Shown here piece by piece: positions 16,053 to 24,513 of a DNA stretch of 64,000 nucleotides. The DNA lies in assembly GCA_963815645.1 (NCBI GenBank), contig CAWFHL010000001.1, positions 744,001-808,000 on the forward strand, in the 5' to 3' direction. A program made the translations under genes and the position numbers. The DNA is from JBBRHQ01 sp963815645. GTDB taxonomy: Bacteria; Actinomycetota; Thermoleophilia; Solirubrobacterales; 70-9. Position 1 is the first letter of the stretch. Each line of letters starts with the position of its first letter. Below the pieces are notes generated by a model that had not been told where the DNA came from, ran no database searches, and worked only from the letters and a program-made list of their open reading frames with translations.

Positions 16053-16778
16053 TCAGCCGGCGATCGAGAAATGGACCCGTTTGACCGGCCCGAAGTTGTT
16101 GCTGGTGTCGGTGGCGTTGAGCAAGGCGACGTAGCGGCCCGGCCTGGCGCGGAAGTGCTTTCCGGCGCTGCCGAAGCGGATGTAGTTGTAGCCGACGTGG
16201 CCGTGCCAGGTCCCGTAGCCGGCGAACCGCGACCGCTTCCCCGGCCGCAGGCGCCAGTACTCCGCGTCCAGCATCGCCTTCTCGTCTAGGGCCAGCCGCA
16301 TCGTGGTCCCGAGGCGTGTGAACCTCTTCCTCGTCAGGGTGGGGTGGCCGACCCGCGGCGGCTCGGTGTCGAAGTTGATCTCGGGAACCGGGTCGGCCTC
16401 CGCGTTCGGGTCCCCAGGGGTGTTCGAGACGACCACCTCACCCCGCACCGAGGGGTGCAGCTTGCATTGGAAGAGATAGGTGCCGGGTGAGTTGAAGGTG
16501 AGCTGGAAGGTGTCGCCCGGCGTGTGCTGGGGAAAGCTCGTCTGGGGATCGGAGTCCTCGCCCTTGTCGTTGTCGGAGATCCCGGTCACGGAGTGGATCG
16601 TGTCCGGGCCCACCCAGTACCAGGTGACGTGCTGGCCGATGTCGACGTTGACCTCCGGCTGGGACCAGCGGTAGTCCCCGATCGCGACCCGGCGACTGTC
16701 CGCAGCCGCGATCGCGGGCACGATCGCGAGCGCCAACAGCAGCCCCGCCAGCGCCCAGAGCAACCACGCGACTCTCAC
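16053..16778 (-). CDS. Secreted cupredoxin (plastocyanin-like) with a beta-rich C-terminal domain
   Basis: 241 residues from the GTG at 16778, chosen because it forms a GTGA overlap with the laccase stop; a GTG six codons earlier is the alternative. Signal peptide at about 1-26. The cupredoxin domain (about 30-125) has Thr-Ile-His-Ser-Val-Thr and the copper loop Cys-Lys-Leu-His-Pro-Ser-Val-Arg-Gly. The position normally held by the axial Met is Val. A second domain of about 100 residues with several beta strands follows. The protein probably exchanges electrons with the laccase encoded just upstream in the same transcript. Confidence 0.85.
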   Translation of the reverse strand: MRVAWLLWALAGLLLALAIVPAIAAADSRRVAIGDYRWSQPEVNVDIGQHVTWYWVGPDTIHSVTGISDNDKGEDSDPQTSFPQHTPGDTFQLTFNSPGTYLFQCKLHPSVRGEVVVSNTPGDPNAEADPVPEINFDTEPPRVGHPTLTRKRFTRLGTTMRLALDEKAMLDAEYWRLRPGKRSRFAGYGTWHGHVGYNYIRFGSAGKHFRARPGRYVALLNATDTSNNFGPVKRVHFSIAG

Positions 16779-17836
16779 GGGTCGACGATGTACCACCCGT
16801 TCATCCCCATGTGCAGGTGGGTGAAGACGTGGCAGTGGTAGAACCAGCGCCCGGGGTTGTCCTCGACGAACCCGAGCGAGTAAGAGTCCCCGGGGCCGAG
16901 CGTCTGGTTGTCGATCACCCGGCCGTCTGCGTCCGTCCAGCGGTGCCCGTGCAGGTGGAAGGTATGGAAGAAGTCGTCGAGGGCGAAGACGTGGAAGACG
17001 ACGTTGTCCCCGACCTTGGCGTGGCGGTTCGGGGTGTTACCGGCGTAGGAGCGCCCGTTGATGCAGGAGAAGGCCTTGTCGATGTGCGTCGCGACCGGCT
17101 GGAAGGAGTGGAAGACGGTGACGAATTCGCGGTCGGGCACCGGGTCGCCCGGCTTGCGGATGATCATCGTCCCGAAAAGCCCCTTGAACACCGGAAGCGG
17201 GTCCATCGGGCCGTGGTCGTGGTAGAGCCAGGCGCCGGCGGTTCCGGGGCGGGCCTCCCAGACGTAGCGGAAGGTCCGGTTGCGCTGCACGAAGCCCCCC
17301 GGGTCGGTGAACTTGCCCTTGTAGGTCCCATCCATGTCCTCCGAGTAGAAGACCCCGTGCGGATGCACGGTGACCGGGGTCGAGAGCCGGTTCTGGAAAT
17401 GGACGACGATCTGGTCCCCCTCCTCTGCCTCGATCATCGGGCCCGGGATCGTCGCCGGGCCCATCGGGCGGGCGAAGTTGGGCGTGTACTGGCGGTAGGC
17501 GTAGGCCGTGAACCGGGTCCTCCCCTTGACCCGCCGGTCCATCATCGCGTCGCGCCCTGACGGGACGATGTTCCACTTCACCTGCTCGGCGCGTATCCAG
17601 TACTCGCGGACGTTGGCAGCGGTCGTCTGAGCGGCGAGCAGGCTCCTCGCCTCACCATCACCTCGCCGAGACTGGGCATCGGCCGCGGCGACCCGCGGCG
17701 GGACCTTGAGGCCGGAGGCGAGCTTCTCGGTGTCGGCCCCCTTGTTGAGGAAGACCTTGTGACCCGCCAGGGTGCAGAGGAAGAGCCCGCCGGTGCCGGC
17801 GAGGAATTCGCGACGATCGACCGGCCCGGGGCTCAT
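16775..17836 (-). CDS. Tat-exported two-domain multicopper oxidase (laccase-like)
   Basis: 353 residues. The Tat signal Arg-Arg-Glu-Phe-Leu lies at residues 8-12, before a Gly/Leu-rich core. All four copper motifs are visible: His-Pro-His-Gly, Tyr-His-Asp-His-Gly, His-Thr-Phe-His-Leu-His-Gly-His and His-Cys-His-Val-Phe-Thr-His-Leu-His-Met-Gly-Met, giving the trinuclear centre and a type 1 site with a Met axial ligand. The length matches small laccases built from two cupredoxin domains, which work as trimers. These oxidise phenols or metals with O2 outside the membrane. It overlaps the downstream cupredoxin by four bases. Confidence 0.93.
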   Translation of the reverse strand: MSPGPVDRREFLAGTGGLFLCTLAGHKVFLNKGADTEKLASGLKVPPRVAAADAQSRRGDGEARSLLAAQTTAANVREYWIRAEQVKWNIVPSGRDAMMDRRVKGRTRFTAYAYRQYTPNFARPMGPATIPGPMIEAEEGDQIVVHFQNRLSTPVTVHPHGVFYSEDMDGTYKGKFTDPGGFVQRNRTFRYVWEARPGTAGAWLYHDHGPMDPLPVFKGLFGTMIIRKPGDPVPDREFVTVFHSFQPVATHIDKAFSCINGRSYAGNTPNRHAKVGDNVVFHVFALDDFFHTFHLHGHRWTDADGRVIDNQTLGPGDSYSLGFVEDNPGRWFYHCHVFTHLHMGMNGWYIVDP

Positions 17837-17843
17837 CTGAGGC

Positions 17844-18242
17844 TCAGCGCTTGACTGTGACCTGCATCCGCATCACGGTGGCGTGCAGGGAGCAGATGAA
17901 CTTGTAGGTGCCCGGCCTGGTCAGCTTGCGCTGGAAATGGATCCCCACTGCCCCCGTCGGCGAGCGGAAGACGGACTTCTTCACGCCGCGCGGGCCCTGC
18001 TTGAGGCGGACATTGTGGGTGTCGTAGTTGGAGTAGCTCCAGGCCCAGCGGATCGAGGCGCCCCTGTGGACGGTCAGGGTCGTCGGCGAATAGTAATCGT
18101 CCCTGACTTTGACGATCTTCGGCTTCGGGGGCTTGTGGTGGCGCGGCTTGGCCGACCCCGTGGCCGGGATGCCGACCGCCGCCACGGCCGCCACCGCGGC
18201 GGCCGTGGCGATCTTCGCCCTGTTTCGACTGCGACGGCTCAC
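17844..18242 (-). CDS. Secreted cupredoxin-domain protein
   Basis: 132 residues from the GTG at 18242, which overlaps the stop of the upstream beta-helix reading frame as GTGA; a longer upstream frame adds 26 residues but runs into that gene. Signal peptide at about 1-30, then His/Lys/Pro-rich Arg-His-His-Lys-Pro-Pro-Lys-Pro-Lys. The cupredoxin core has Asp-Thr-His-Asn-Val-Arg (first His ligand) and Phe-Ile-Cys-Ser-Leu-His-Ala-Thr-Val-Met (Cys and second His, with Met as possible axial ligand). The laccase starts seven bases after its stop. Confidence 0.87.
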   Translation of the reverse strand: MSRRSRNRAKIATAAAVAAVAAVGIPATGSAKPRHHKPPKPKIVKVRDDYYSPTTLTVHRGASIRWAWSYSNYDTHNVRLKQGPRGVKKSVFRSPTGAVGIHFQRKLTRPGTYKFICSLHATVMRMQVTVKR

Positions 18243-19608
18243 GAGCAGTCGGGCCCGGGCTTCACGTTCAGCGGCTTCAGGCCCTTGTAGGCGGGATGCG
18301 GATGGGCGCTCCAGTGGCACTCCATCAGCTCCGGTCCGGCGGACGCGGTCGAGCCGACATAGACGATCAGCTCCCCGACCTGCTCATCGTCGCCGGCGCT
18401 CGTGCCCGAGCCGGAGGTGCCCGGCGCCGGGCAGGTCGGGTAGAGATAGGCGTTCGTGTGACCGACGACAGAGGAGCTATCCACCGTGACCGTGCCGTTG
18501 TTCGAGAAGCAGTTGCCGTGCCCCGAGCCGTCGACCCAGAAATCGGTGCCGTTGACGTCGGTGCCGTTGCGACCGAGCTTGTTGTTGGTCACCTGGTTGT
18601 CTGGCTGATCGCGTCGTCGCCCGTGTTGAACGGGTCCGAGAAGGCCGACACTCCGTACTTGAAGTTGCCGAAGATGTTGTTGTTCCTCACCTTCCAGCCG
18701 GTGGCGCCGAACAGGGTGACGCCGATCCCGATCGGGTAGTTGAGGGTCAGGGCGCCGACCGAGCCGAGCCCGTTGGAGACCGTCTTCACCTTCGAGTTGG
18801 GCAGGTAATAGTTGAAGTTGTTCCAGAAGATGTTGTTGTTCTGGATGATCCCGTGCTCAGTCGGCTCGTACTTCTCGGAGTCGAGGGTGTTGGGGACGAG
18901 CCCGATCCCGTTGTTGTAGAAGTCGGAGTCGTGGATGTTGACGTAGCGCGAGTTCGTGCCTGAGTAGCCGAGGACGTTCTCGTAACCCTTCAGGTGGTCA
19001 AGGGAGGTCCACTTCGGCTTTTTGTTCTTCTGGGGCGGGGTCTCGCCGATGTAGTAGGCGGAGTCGCCCTGGCCGTAGCCGACGCTCTGCGTCATCCGGC
19101 CTCCGGTGCAGCTCTTCGCGAAGAGGCCGTAGGAGCGGTTGAACGCAGCCACCAGGTTCTTCATCAGGTAGCCGTGGCAAGCGTGGACGAAGACGCCGTT
19201 GCCGAGGAAGCGCTTGGTGGTCAGGTTCTTGATCACAAGGTTGTCGACGCCCTCGCCGTAGATCCCGTTCTGCGCCTTGGCGATCGGGGCGTGCTTGCCG
19301 TCGAGGACCACTGCCGAGGGCTTGCGGCCGGTGCCGAGGATCCGCAGGCCGTCGTGGCGCTTGCCGTCGATCTCGACCCCGCCGACGTAGTGGCCGGGCT
19401 TGACCTTGATGGTGTCCTTCTTGCCGGACTTGTTCACCGCGGCCTGAATCGACCGGTAGTGGCATCCGTGCTTGCAGACCACGAACGTCTTGTGCTTGTG
19501 CTTGTGCCTGGGCTTGGCGGAAGCCGTGCCGGATGCCAATGCCGGAACGAGCAGAACGGCGCTGAGCGCGAAGGCGACGACGTACCGGGTCCGAAAGCTG
19601 GTTACCAC
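18239..19608 (-). pseudogene. Secreted right-handed beta-helix (NosD-like) protein, frameshifted
   Basis: Two reading frames make one protein of about 455 residues. The first (18589-19608) starts at GTG 19608 with AGGAGG four bases upstream, has a signal peptide ending Ala-Ser-Ala, then Cys-x3-Cys-His-Tyr-Arg-Ser-Ile-Gln-Ala-Ala-Val and Asn-rich beta-helix turns. It stops with TGA at 18589. The helix repeats resume in the -1 frame (Asp-Asn-Gln-Val-Thr-Asn-Asn-Lys) through 18239. One base appears lost near 18592-18605. The join also forms GTGA, so two coupled proteins are possible, but the repeat would be cut in mid-turn. The NosD relation (copper insertion into an enzyme) is a fold-level resemblance. 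Confidence 0.7.
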
Positions 19609-19907
19609 TGATCCTCCTCGGGTTGGCGCCACGGTCGTTGCGTGGCGGTTCTGGGGTGAGAAACCCGCGAAGCCGCCAAAAGTTTCTCTACCGCTGAAAG
19701 GGTCCCTGGACCCGGATCGAGTCTAACGGAGGGGCCCCTTCAGGAGCAGTAGGCGATCGAGGTGATCTTCCCGAGTGTTTCCACGGTGCCGTTGACGCCG
19801 ATATTGCGGCGATGGCCCCCGGCCGACCGCCCACGCCGCGGTCTTCGCTGTCGGTCGGGTCGATCTTGCCCCGGTAGCCGCCGGCCAGGAGCTGAACGGC
19901 GCGGACC
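19609..19907. other. Intergenic stretch upstream of the beta-helix gene
   Basis: Holds the beta-helix ribosome-binding site (AGGAGG, minus strand, 19613-19618) and, at its far end, remnants of a decayed reading frame described separately. No clear promoter was identified. Confidence 0.4.
19740..19905 (-). pseudogene. Decayed 3' gene fragment of a secreted protein
   Basis: On the minus strand one frame gives Gly-Gly-Tyr-Arg-Gly-Lys-Ile-Asp-Pro-Thr-Asp and, after a shift, Asn-Ile-Gly-Val-Asn-Gly-Thr-Val-Glu-Thr-Leu-Gly-Lys-Ile followed by Thr-Ser-Ile-Ala-Tyr-Cys-Ser and TGA at 19740. The two pieces read naturally as one C-terminal region broken by an indel. No start or N-terminal part is present. 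I do not recognise the family. Confidence 0.35.
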
Positions 19908-20618
19908 CTATCTCAGGATGCGGCGGCCCGAGTCCGGCAGGCCGAAGGGGACCGAGCCGGCGGCCGAGACGGCCGCAGATTTCCGGCCCCTGAGCGCCTT
20001 GCGGCCCCTGGCGCTGAGCGCCACCTTGACGGTGCGCGTCCTCCCGGCGCCGAGCGTCAGGCCGGACTTCTTGCCGATCAGCTTGGCGCCCTTGCGCGCC
20101 ACGATCGAGATCCCGGCGCTCTTCGTCACCGCCTTGACCTTGACCTTGAGCTTGCCCGAGCCGCGGACCCGGTTCAGCCTCTGGGCGGGGATAGAGACGT
20201 TGATCTTCGGGCGGGCAACCGGCGTGCCCTTGTTGGAGATCACGAAGGTGGCCTTCATCGAGTCCGGGTGGATGCTGCAGACGAACTTGTACGTTCCGGC
20301 TGACAGGTACTGGAGGCCGTCGATTGGGACGCTCTTGCCTATCCCAACCGTCTTCGAGCGGAACAGCGGCTTGCCGCCCAGCTTGTCCTTGGCGGTGACG
20401 TTGTGGGAGCCCACTTCGGCAGTCGAAGGATTGACGAAGTTGGGGATCTCTCCCTGGTCAGACTGGTAGGTGGATTTTGTGAACAGACAACAGGCGTCCT
20501 GTGACACGACGTCCGCGGTTGCGGCCATTGCGATCGCCGCCCAGATACCGGCGGCGGCTAGCGCCGCGAGGGCGGTGGCCAGGAGAACAGCTCTGCGCTT
20601 TGCTCGAAGCCCTGCCAT
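19908..20618 (-). CDS. Secreted cupredoxin-domain protein with basic C-terminal domain
   Basis: 236 residues from the ATG at 20618, chosen because a signal peptide (Ala-rich, residues 8-36) follows at once; the longer frame to 20696 would overlap the superoxide dismutase gene. The cupredoxin domain has Gly-Ser-His-Asn-Val-Thr-Ala and the loop Phe-Val-Cys-Ser-Ile-His-Pro-Asp-Ser-Met-Lys, so Cys, His and a Met are available for copper. The last 90 residues are rich in Lys, Arg, Gly and Val and may form a beta domain facing the cell wall. It follows the superoxide dismutase gene by 49 bases. Confidence 0.83.
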   Translation of the reverse strand: MAGLRAKRRAVLLATALAALAAAGIWAAIAMAATADVVSQDACCLFTKSTYQSDQGEIPNFVNPSTAEVGSHNVTAKDKLGGKPLFRSKTVGIGKSVPIDGLQYLSAGTYKFVCSIHPDSMKATFVISNKGTPVARPKINVSIPAQRLNRVRGSGKLKVKVKAVTKSAGISIVARKGAKLIGKKSGLTLGAGRTRTVKVALSARGRKALRGRKSAAVSAAGSVPFGLPDSGRRILR

Positions 20619-20667
20619 CTCGGTCAATGTAACTCGGACGCGAGCAGTTTGTTGCGGCCCCCGCGCC

Positions 20668-21276
<609 letters not shown>

Positions 21277-21377
21277 CTGGGGTGTCTCCTCCGTTTCGGG
21301 ATTCCTCTGGAGCCTAGATGATCGTCGCCATTACCCCGTCCGGCGGCCCGGGTCCATCGCGGCGCGATGGGCGGCGC

Positions 21378-21737
21378 TCAGGGAGTCTCGACGGAGAAGG
21401 TGTCGCAGTCGCCGGGGTCGCCGCTGCGAAATCCGGTCAGGAACCAGCGCCGGCGTTGCTCGAAGGAGCCGTGGGTGAAGAGTCGGGGTTGACTCCGCTG
21501 CCGGCCTGGCCCTGGAGGCGGTCATCGCTGACCGCGGCGGCGGCGTTCTGGGCCTCGGCCACCGAAGACCTGGATCGCGACGATCACGAGGACGAGGATC
21601 AGCCCGATCCCGCCGCCGACCCTCGGCATCCCGCCGCGGATCCCGATCCAACCACCGCGCCCGCCGAAGCCGCCCGAGCCTGCTCGGGCGCCGCGGACGT
21701 CGATCACGTCGCGACTCTTGGCGCGGCGCCACCTCAT
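21378..21737 (-). pseudogene. Neutral zinc metallopeptidase (YpfJ-like), internally deleted remnant
   Basis: The minus strand begins at ATG 21737 with the family's N-terminus: Met-Arg-Trp-Arg-Arg-Ala-Lys-Ser-Arg-Asp-Val-Ile-Asp, a Gly-rich linker and a membrane segment (Gly-Leu-Ile-Leu-Val-Leu-Val-Ile-Val-Ala). Directly after it, in another frame, comes the C-terminal part (Glu-Ala-Gln-Asn-Ala-Ala-Ala-Ala-Val-Ser-Asp-Asp-Arg-Leu-Gln), then one more shift to Phe-Thr-His-Gly-Ser-Phe-Glu-Gln-Arg and Cys-Asp-Thr-Phe, ending at TGA 21378. The middle of the protein, which should hold the His-Glu-x-x-His zinc site, is gone. The gene cannot encode a peptidase. Confidence 0.8.
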
Positions 21738-21809
21738 GGTCCCGAAAGCTATCCCCGGGCGCCGAGCCGGGTTAGGCAGGCCTCGGCCGGCCGCTCTGAA
21801 CGGGCGGGA

Positions 21810-22598
21810 TCAGGGTGCCACCGCGCCGACCGCGTGAAAGCCGCCGTCGACGTGGACGATCTCACCGCTGATCCCCCGTGCCAGCGGCGAGAGCAGGAAG
21901 ATCGCGGCATCGGCGACCGGCCCCGGATCGGCGGGGTCCCAGCCGAGCGGTGCCGCCTCGCCCCAGCCACCGCTGAGCTCGGAGAAGCCCTCGATGCCGC
22001 TTGCCGCAGCGGTCGCCAGGGGGCCTGCGGAGATCAGGTTGACGCGGACGCCCCCGGGGCCCAGCTCCCGCGCCAGATAACGCGAGACCGACTCCAGGGC
22101 CGCCTTCGAGACCCCCATCCAGTCATAGGCCGGCCAGGCAACAGAGGCGTCGAAGTCGAGCCCGACGATGCTGCCGCCCGGGTCGGGCCCGTCCGCCCGC
22201 ATCAGATGCCCCATTGCGGCGCCCAGGGCTTTCAGCGAGTAGGCGCTGGTCTCGAACGCCTGCTTGGCGCTCTCCCGCGGAGCACTGAGGAAGTTGCCCC
22301 CGATCGCGTCGGGCGGGGCGTGGGCGACCGCGTGGACGACTCCGTCGAGGCCTCCCCAGCGCTGCTCCAGCTCAGCGGCCAGGGCCTCGAGGTCCGCGTC
22401 GCTGTTGACGTCGAGCTCGAGGACTTCGGGCGGTCCCGGAAGCCCCTTCGCGGCGCGCTCCGTGATCCGCCGCACCCTGCCGAAGCTGGTCAGAACCAGA
22501 TCCGCGCCTTCCTCGAGGGCGCGCTCGGCGATCGAGTAGGCGATGCTGCGGCGGTTGATCACCCCGGTTACGAGGATCCGCCGGCCCTCGAGGATCAG
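21810..22598 (-). CDS. fabI: Enoyl-[acyl-carrier-protein] reductase (NADH)
   Basis: 262 residues. The SDR-type nucleotide motif Ile-Leu-Val-Thr-Gly-Val-Ile-Asn-Arg-Arg-Ser-Ile-Ala-Tyr is the FabI/InhA signature, and the catalytic pair is Tyr-Asp-Trp-Met-Gly-Val-Ser-Lys (Tyr-x6-Lys). It reduces the enoyl-ACP double bond to close each elongation cycle. The start appears to be CTG at 22598: AGGAGG lies exactly seven bases upstream, the codon overlaps the maoC stop as CTGA, and no ATG, GTG or TTG occurs in frame for more than 40 codons upstream. It is the last gene of the fab operon. Confidence 0.9.
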   Translation of the reverse strand: MILEGRRILVTGVINRRSIAYSIAERALEEGADLVLTSFGRVRRITERAAKGLPGPPEVLELDVNSDADLEALAAELEQRWGGLDGVVHAVAHAPPDAIGGNFLSAPRESAKQAFETSAYSLKALGAAMGHLMRADGPDPGGSIVGLDFDASVAWPAYDWMGVSKAALESVSRYLARELGPGGVRVNLISAGPLATAAASGIEGFSELSGGWGEAAPLGWDPADPGPVADAAIFLLSPLARGISGEIVHVDGGFHAVGAVAP

Positions 22599-23092
22599 AG
22601 GTAGACCTCCTCGGCGCTGACATTGGCGCCCTCGGCGCCCCCCTCCGCGCGCCTCCAGAGCACCGTTACCTTCGCGCGGACGGCCAGCTCGCCTGCCTGG
22701 TTGACGATCCGCCAGGCGAAGGTGACGAGTCCGACCTGATCGGAGAGCGGCTTCATTTCCGCGAGGCGCCCCTCGACCCTGATCGTGTCCCCGATCTTCA
22801 CCGGGCGCTTGAAGGCGACGTCGTCCACCCCACGCAGGGCGACGACCCGGTCGGGGTCGATCGGGACGAGGCCGACCGCGTAGGAGAGGACGAGCATTCC
22901 GTGCGCGACCCGCTCGCCGAAGTCGCTTCGGGCGGCCCACTCCGCGTCGGCATGCTGGGGATGCCAGTCGCCGGTGAGCGCGGAGAAGGAGACCAGATCG
23001 GACTCGGTGATCGTCCGCGCGGGGGTGACGAAGGATGCGCCGGGGGAAAGAGTGTCGAAGTCCTCGGAGAACGGCGACGACGCGACGCTCAT
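22595..23092 (-). CDS. MaoC-like (R)-specific hydratase/dehydratase
   Basis: 165 residues starting in an ATGA overlap with the carboxylase stop. It is a hot-dog fold protein with the hydratase signature Asp-Trp-His-Pro-Gln-His-Ala-Asp, then Phe-Gly-Glu-Arg-Val-Ala-His-Gly-Met-Leu, where Asp and His are the catalytic pair. Between fabF and fabI, with no fabZ in the operon, it is the best candidate for the 3-hydroxyacyl-ACP dehydratase step, as in mycobacterial HadAB. That role is inferred from context. Confidence 0.88.
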   Translation of the reverse strand: MSVASSPFSEDFDTLSPGASFVTPARTITESDLVSFSALTGDWHPQHADAEWAARSDFGERVAHGMLVLSYAVGLVPIDPDRVVALRGVDDVAFKRPVKIGDTIRVEGRLAEMKPLSDQVGLVTFAWRIVNQAGELAVRAKVTVLWRRAEGGAEGANVSAEEVYL

Positions 23093-24513
23093 CTGCCGGC
23101 GTCCCGCCAGCCTAGCGCCCCGGCAAGGCGGGCCCTGGTCTGCCGAGGCTCGATCACCTCGTCGACGTAGCCACTGGCTGCCGCCGCCTCGGCGCTCAGG
23201 TGCTCCTCCTCGTATGAGGCGGTGAGCAGTTCCCGCGCCCCGGGCCCCTCGCTCTGCAGCCGCCGGCGGTGGACGATGTCCACCGCCTGCCCGGCGGCCA
23301 TGATCCCGATCTCGGCGCCGGGCCAGGCGAAGACCGCGTCGGCGCCGAGGTCGCGGGAGTTCATCGTGATTACCGCGCCCCCGTAGGCCTTGCGCAGGAC
23401 GACGGTCAGCTTGGGAACGGTGGCGCCGGCGAATGCCCGCAGCAGGGTCGCCCCCTGGCGGATCACCCCCTCGGCCTCCTGGCGGCGGCCGGGCATGAAC
23501 CCGGGGGTATCGACGAGCACGACCAGGGGCAGCCCGAAGCGCTCGCAGCGCTCGATGAAGCTCGCCGCCTTCTCCGCCGCCGCCGCGTCGATCACTCCGG
23601 CGATCCGCCGCGGCTGGTTTGCGATCAGCCCCAGCGGCCGCCCCTCGATCCGGGAGAGCGCGGTGACCATGTTTGGTGCCCAGCGCGGCGAGACCTCGAG
23701 CAGCCGCCCCCCGTCGACCACCGCGGCGGCGACCTCGCGGACGTCGTAGACCTTGCGAGAGGCGCCCGGCACCGGGTCGGAAGGGTCTCGTTCGGGGGCG
23801 CTGCCGGCGACGAACGGGAGCGGGTCGCCGATCCGCGAAGGCAGCACCCCGAGCAACTCGCGGACCAGGGTCGCCGCATCGTCCTCCCCCGCGACCGAGA
23901 ACTGCGCCACCCCGTTGCGGGCCTGCACCCTCGGTCCGCCGAGCTCGTCCATTCCCACCTCTTCGCCGAGCGCCGCCCTGACCACACCGGGTCCGGTCAG
24001 GAACATCCGGCCCTCTCCGGTCATCACAACGAAGTCGGTCAGCGCCGGGGAGTAGGCGCCACCGCCCGCCGAGACCCCGGAGACGACGGAGATCTGCGGC
24101 ACGAGTCGCGACAGCTCGACGCTGCGGCGGAAAATGCGTCCGTAGCCGGCCAGCGCCGCGTGACCCTCCTGCAGCCTCGCACCTCCTGACTCGACGAAGC
24201 CGATCACCGGCGCCCCGGCACGCTGCGCCAGCTCCATCACCCGCACGATCGAATCCGCGTGGGCCTCGCCGAGGCTGCCGCCGAGGAATCCCGGGTCCTC
24301 CGCGTAGCAGAAGACCGGCCGCCCATCCACCCTCGCGGCGCCGGCCAGGACGCCATCGTCGGGACGGGCCCGCTCGGAGATCCGGGTCGAGACGACGCCG
24401 GTGCGGATCAGCTCCAGCGAACCCGGATCGGCGAGCAGCTCGAGGCGACCCAGCGGTAGGTTTCCCTCGTCGCGGTCGGCAGCCGCAGGGCGCTTGGGGA
24501 CGGCGACGCTCAC
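23089..24513 (-). CDS. Acyl-CoA carboxylase carboxyltransferase (beta) subunit
   Basis: 474 residues from a GTG that overlaps the fabF stop (GTGA). Two crotonase-like carboxyltransferase halves are visible: Glu-Ser-Gly-Gly-Ala-Arg-Leu-Gln-Glu-Gly and Ser-Ala-Gly-Gly-Gly-Ala-Tyr in the first, and Val-Asp-Thr-Pro-Gly-Phe with Arg-Lys-Ala-Tyr-Gly-Gly-Ala in the second, which form the CoA and biotin oxyanion holes. The family transfers carboxyl from biotin to acetyl- or propionyl-CoA. In the fab operon it most likely supplies malonyl-CoA. The biotin carboxylase partner is not here; the carrier fragment at position 1 may belong to the same enzyme. Confidence 0.92.
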   Translation of the reverse strand: MSVAVPKRPAAADRDEGNLPLGRLELLADPGSLELIRTGVVSTRISERARPDDGVLAGAARVDGRPVFCYAEDPGFLGGSLGEAHADSIVRVMELAQRAGAPVIGFVESGGARLQEGHAALAGYGRIFRRSVELSRLVPQISVVSGVSAGGGAYSPALTDFVVMTGEGRMFLTGPGVVRAALGEEVGMDELGGPRVQARNGVAQFSVAGEDDAATLVRELLGVLPSRIGDPLPFVAGSAPERDPSDPVPGASRKVYDVREVAAAVVDGGRLLEVSPRWAPNMVTALSRIEGRPLGLIANQPRRIAGVIDAAAAEKAASFIERCERFGLPLVVLVDTPGFMPGRRQEAEGVIRQGATLLRAFAGATVPKLTVVLRKAYGGAVITMNSRDLGADAVFAWPGAEIGIMAAGQAVDIVHRRRLQSEGPGARELLTASYEEEHLSAEAAAASGYVDEVIEPRQTRARLAGALGWRDAGR

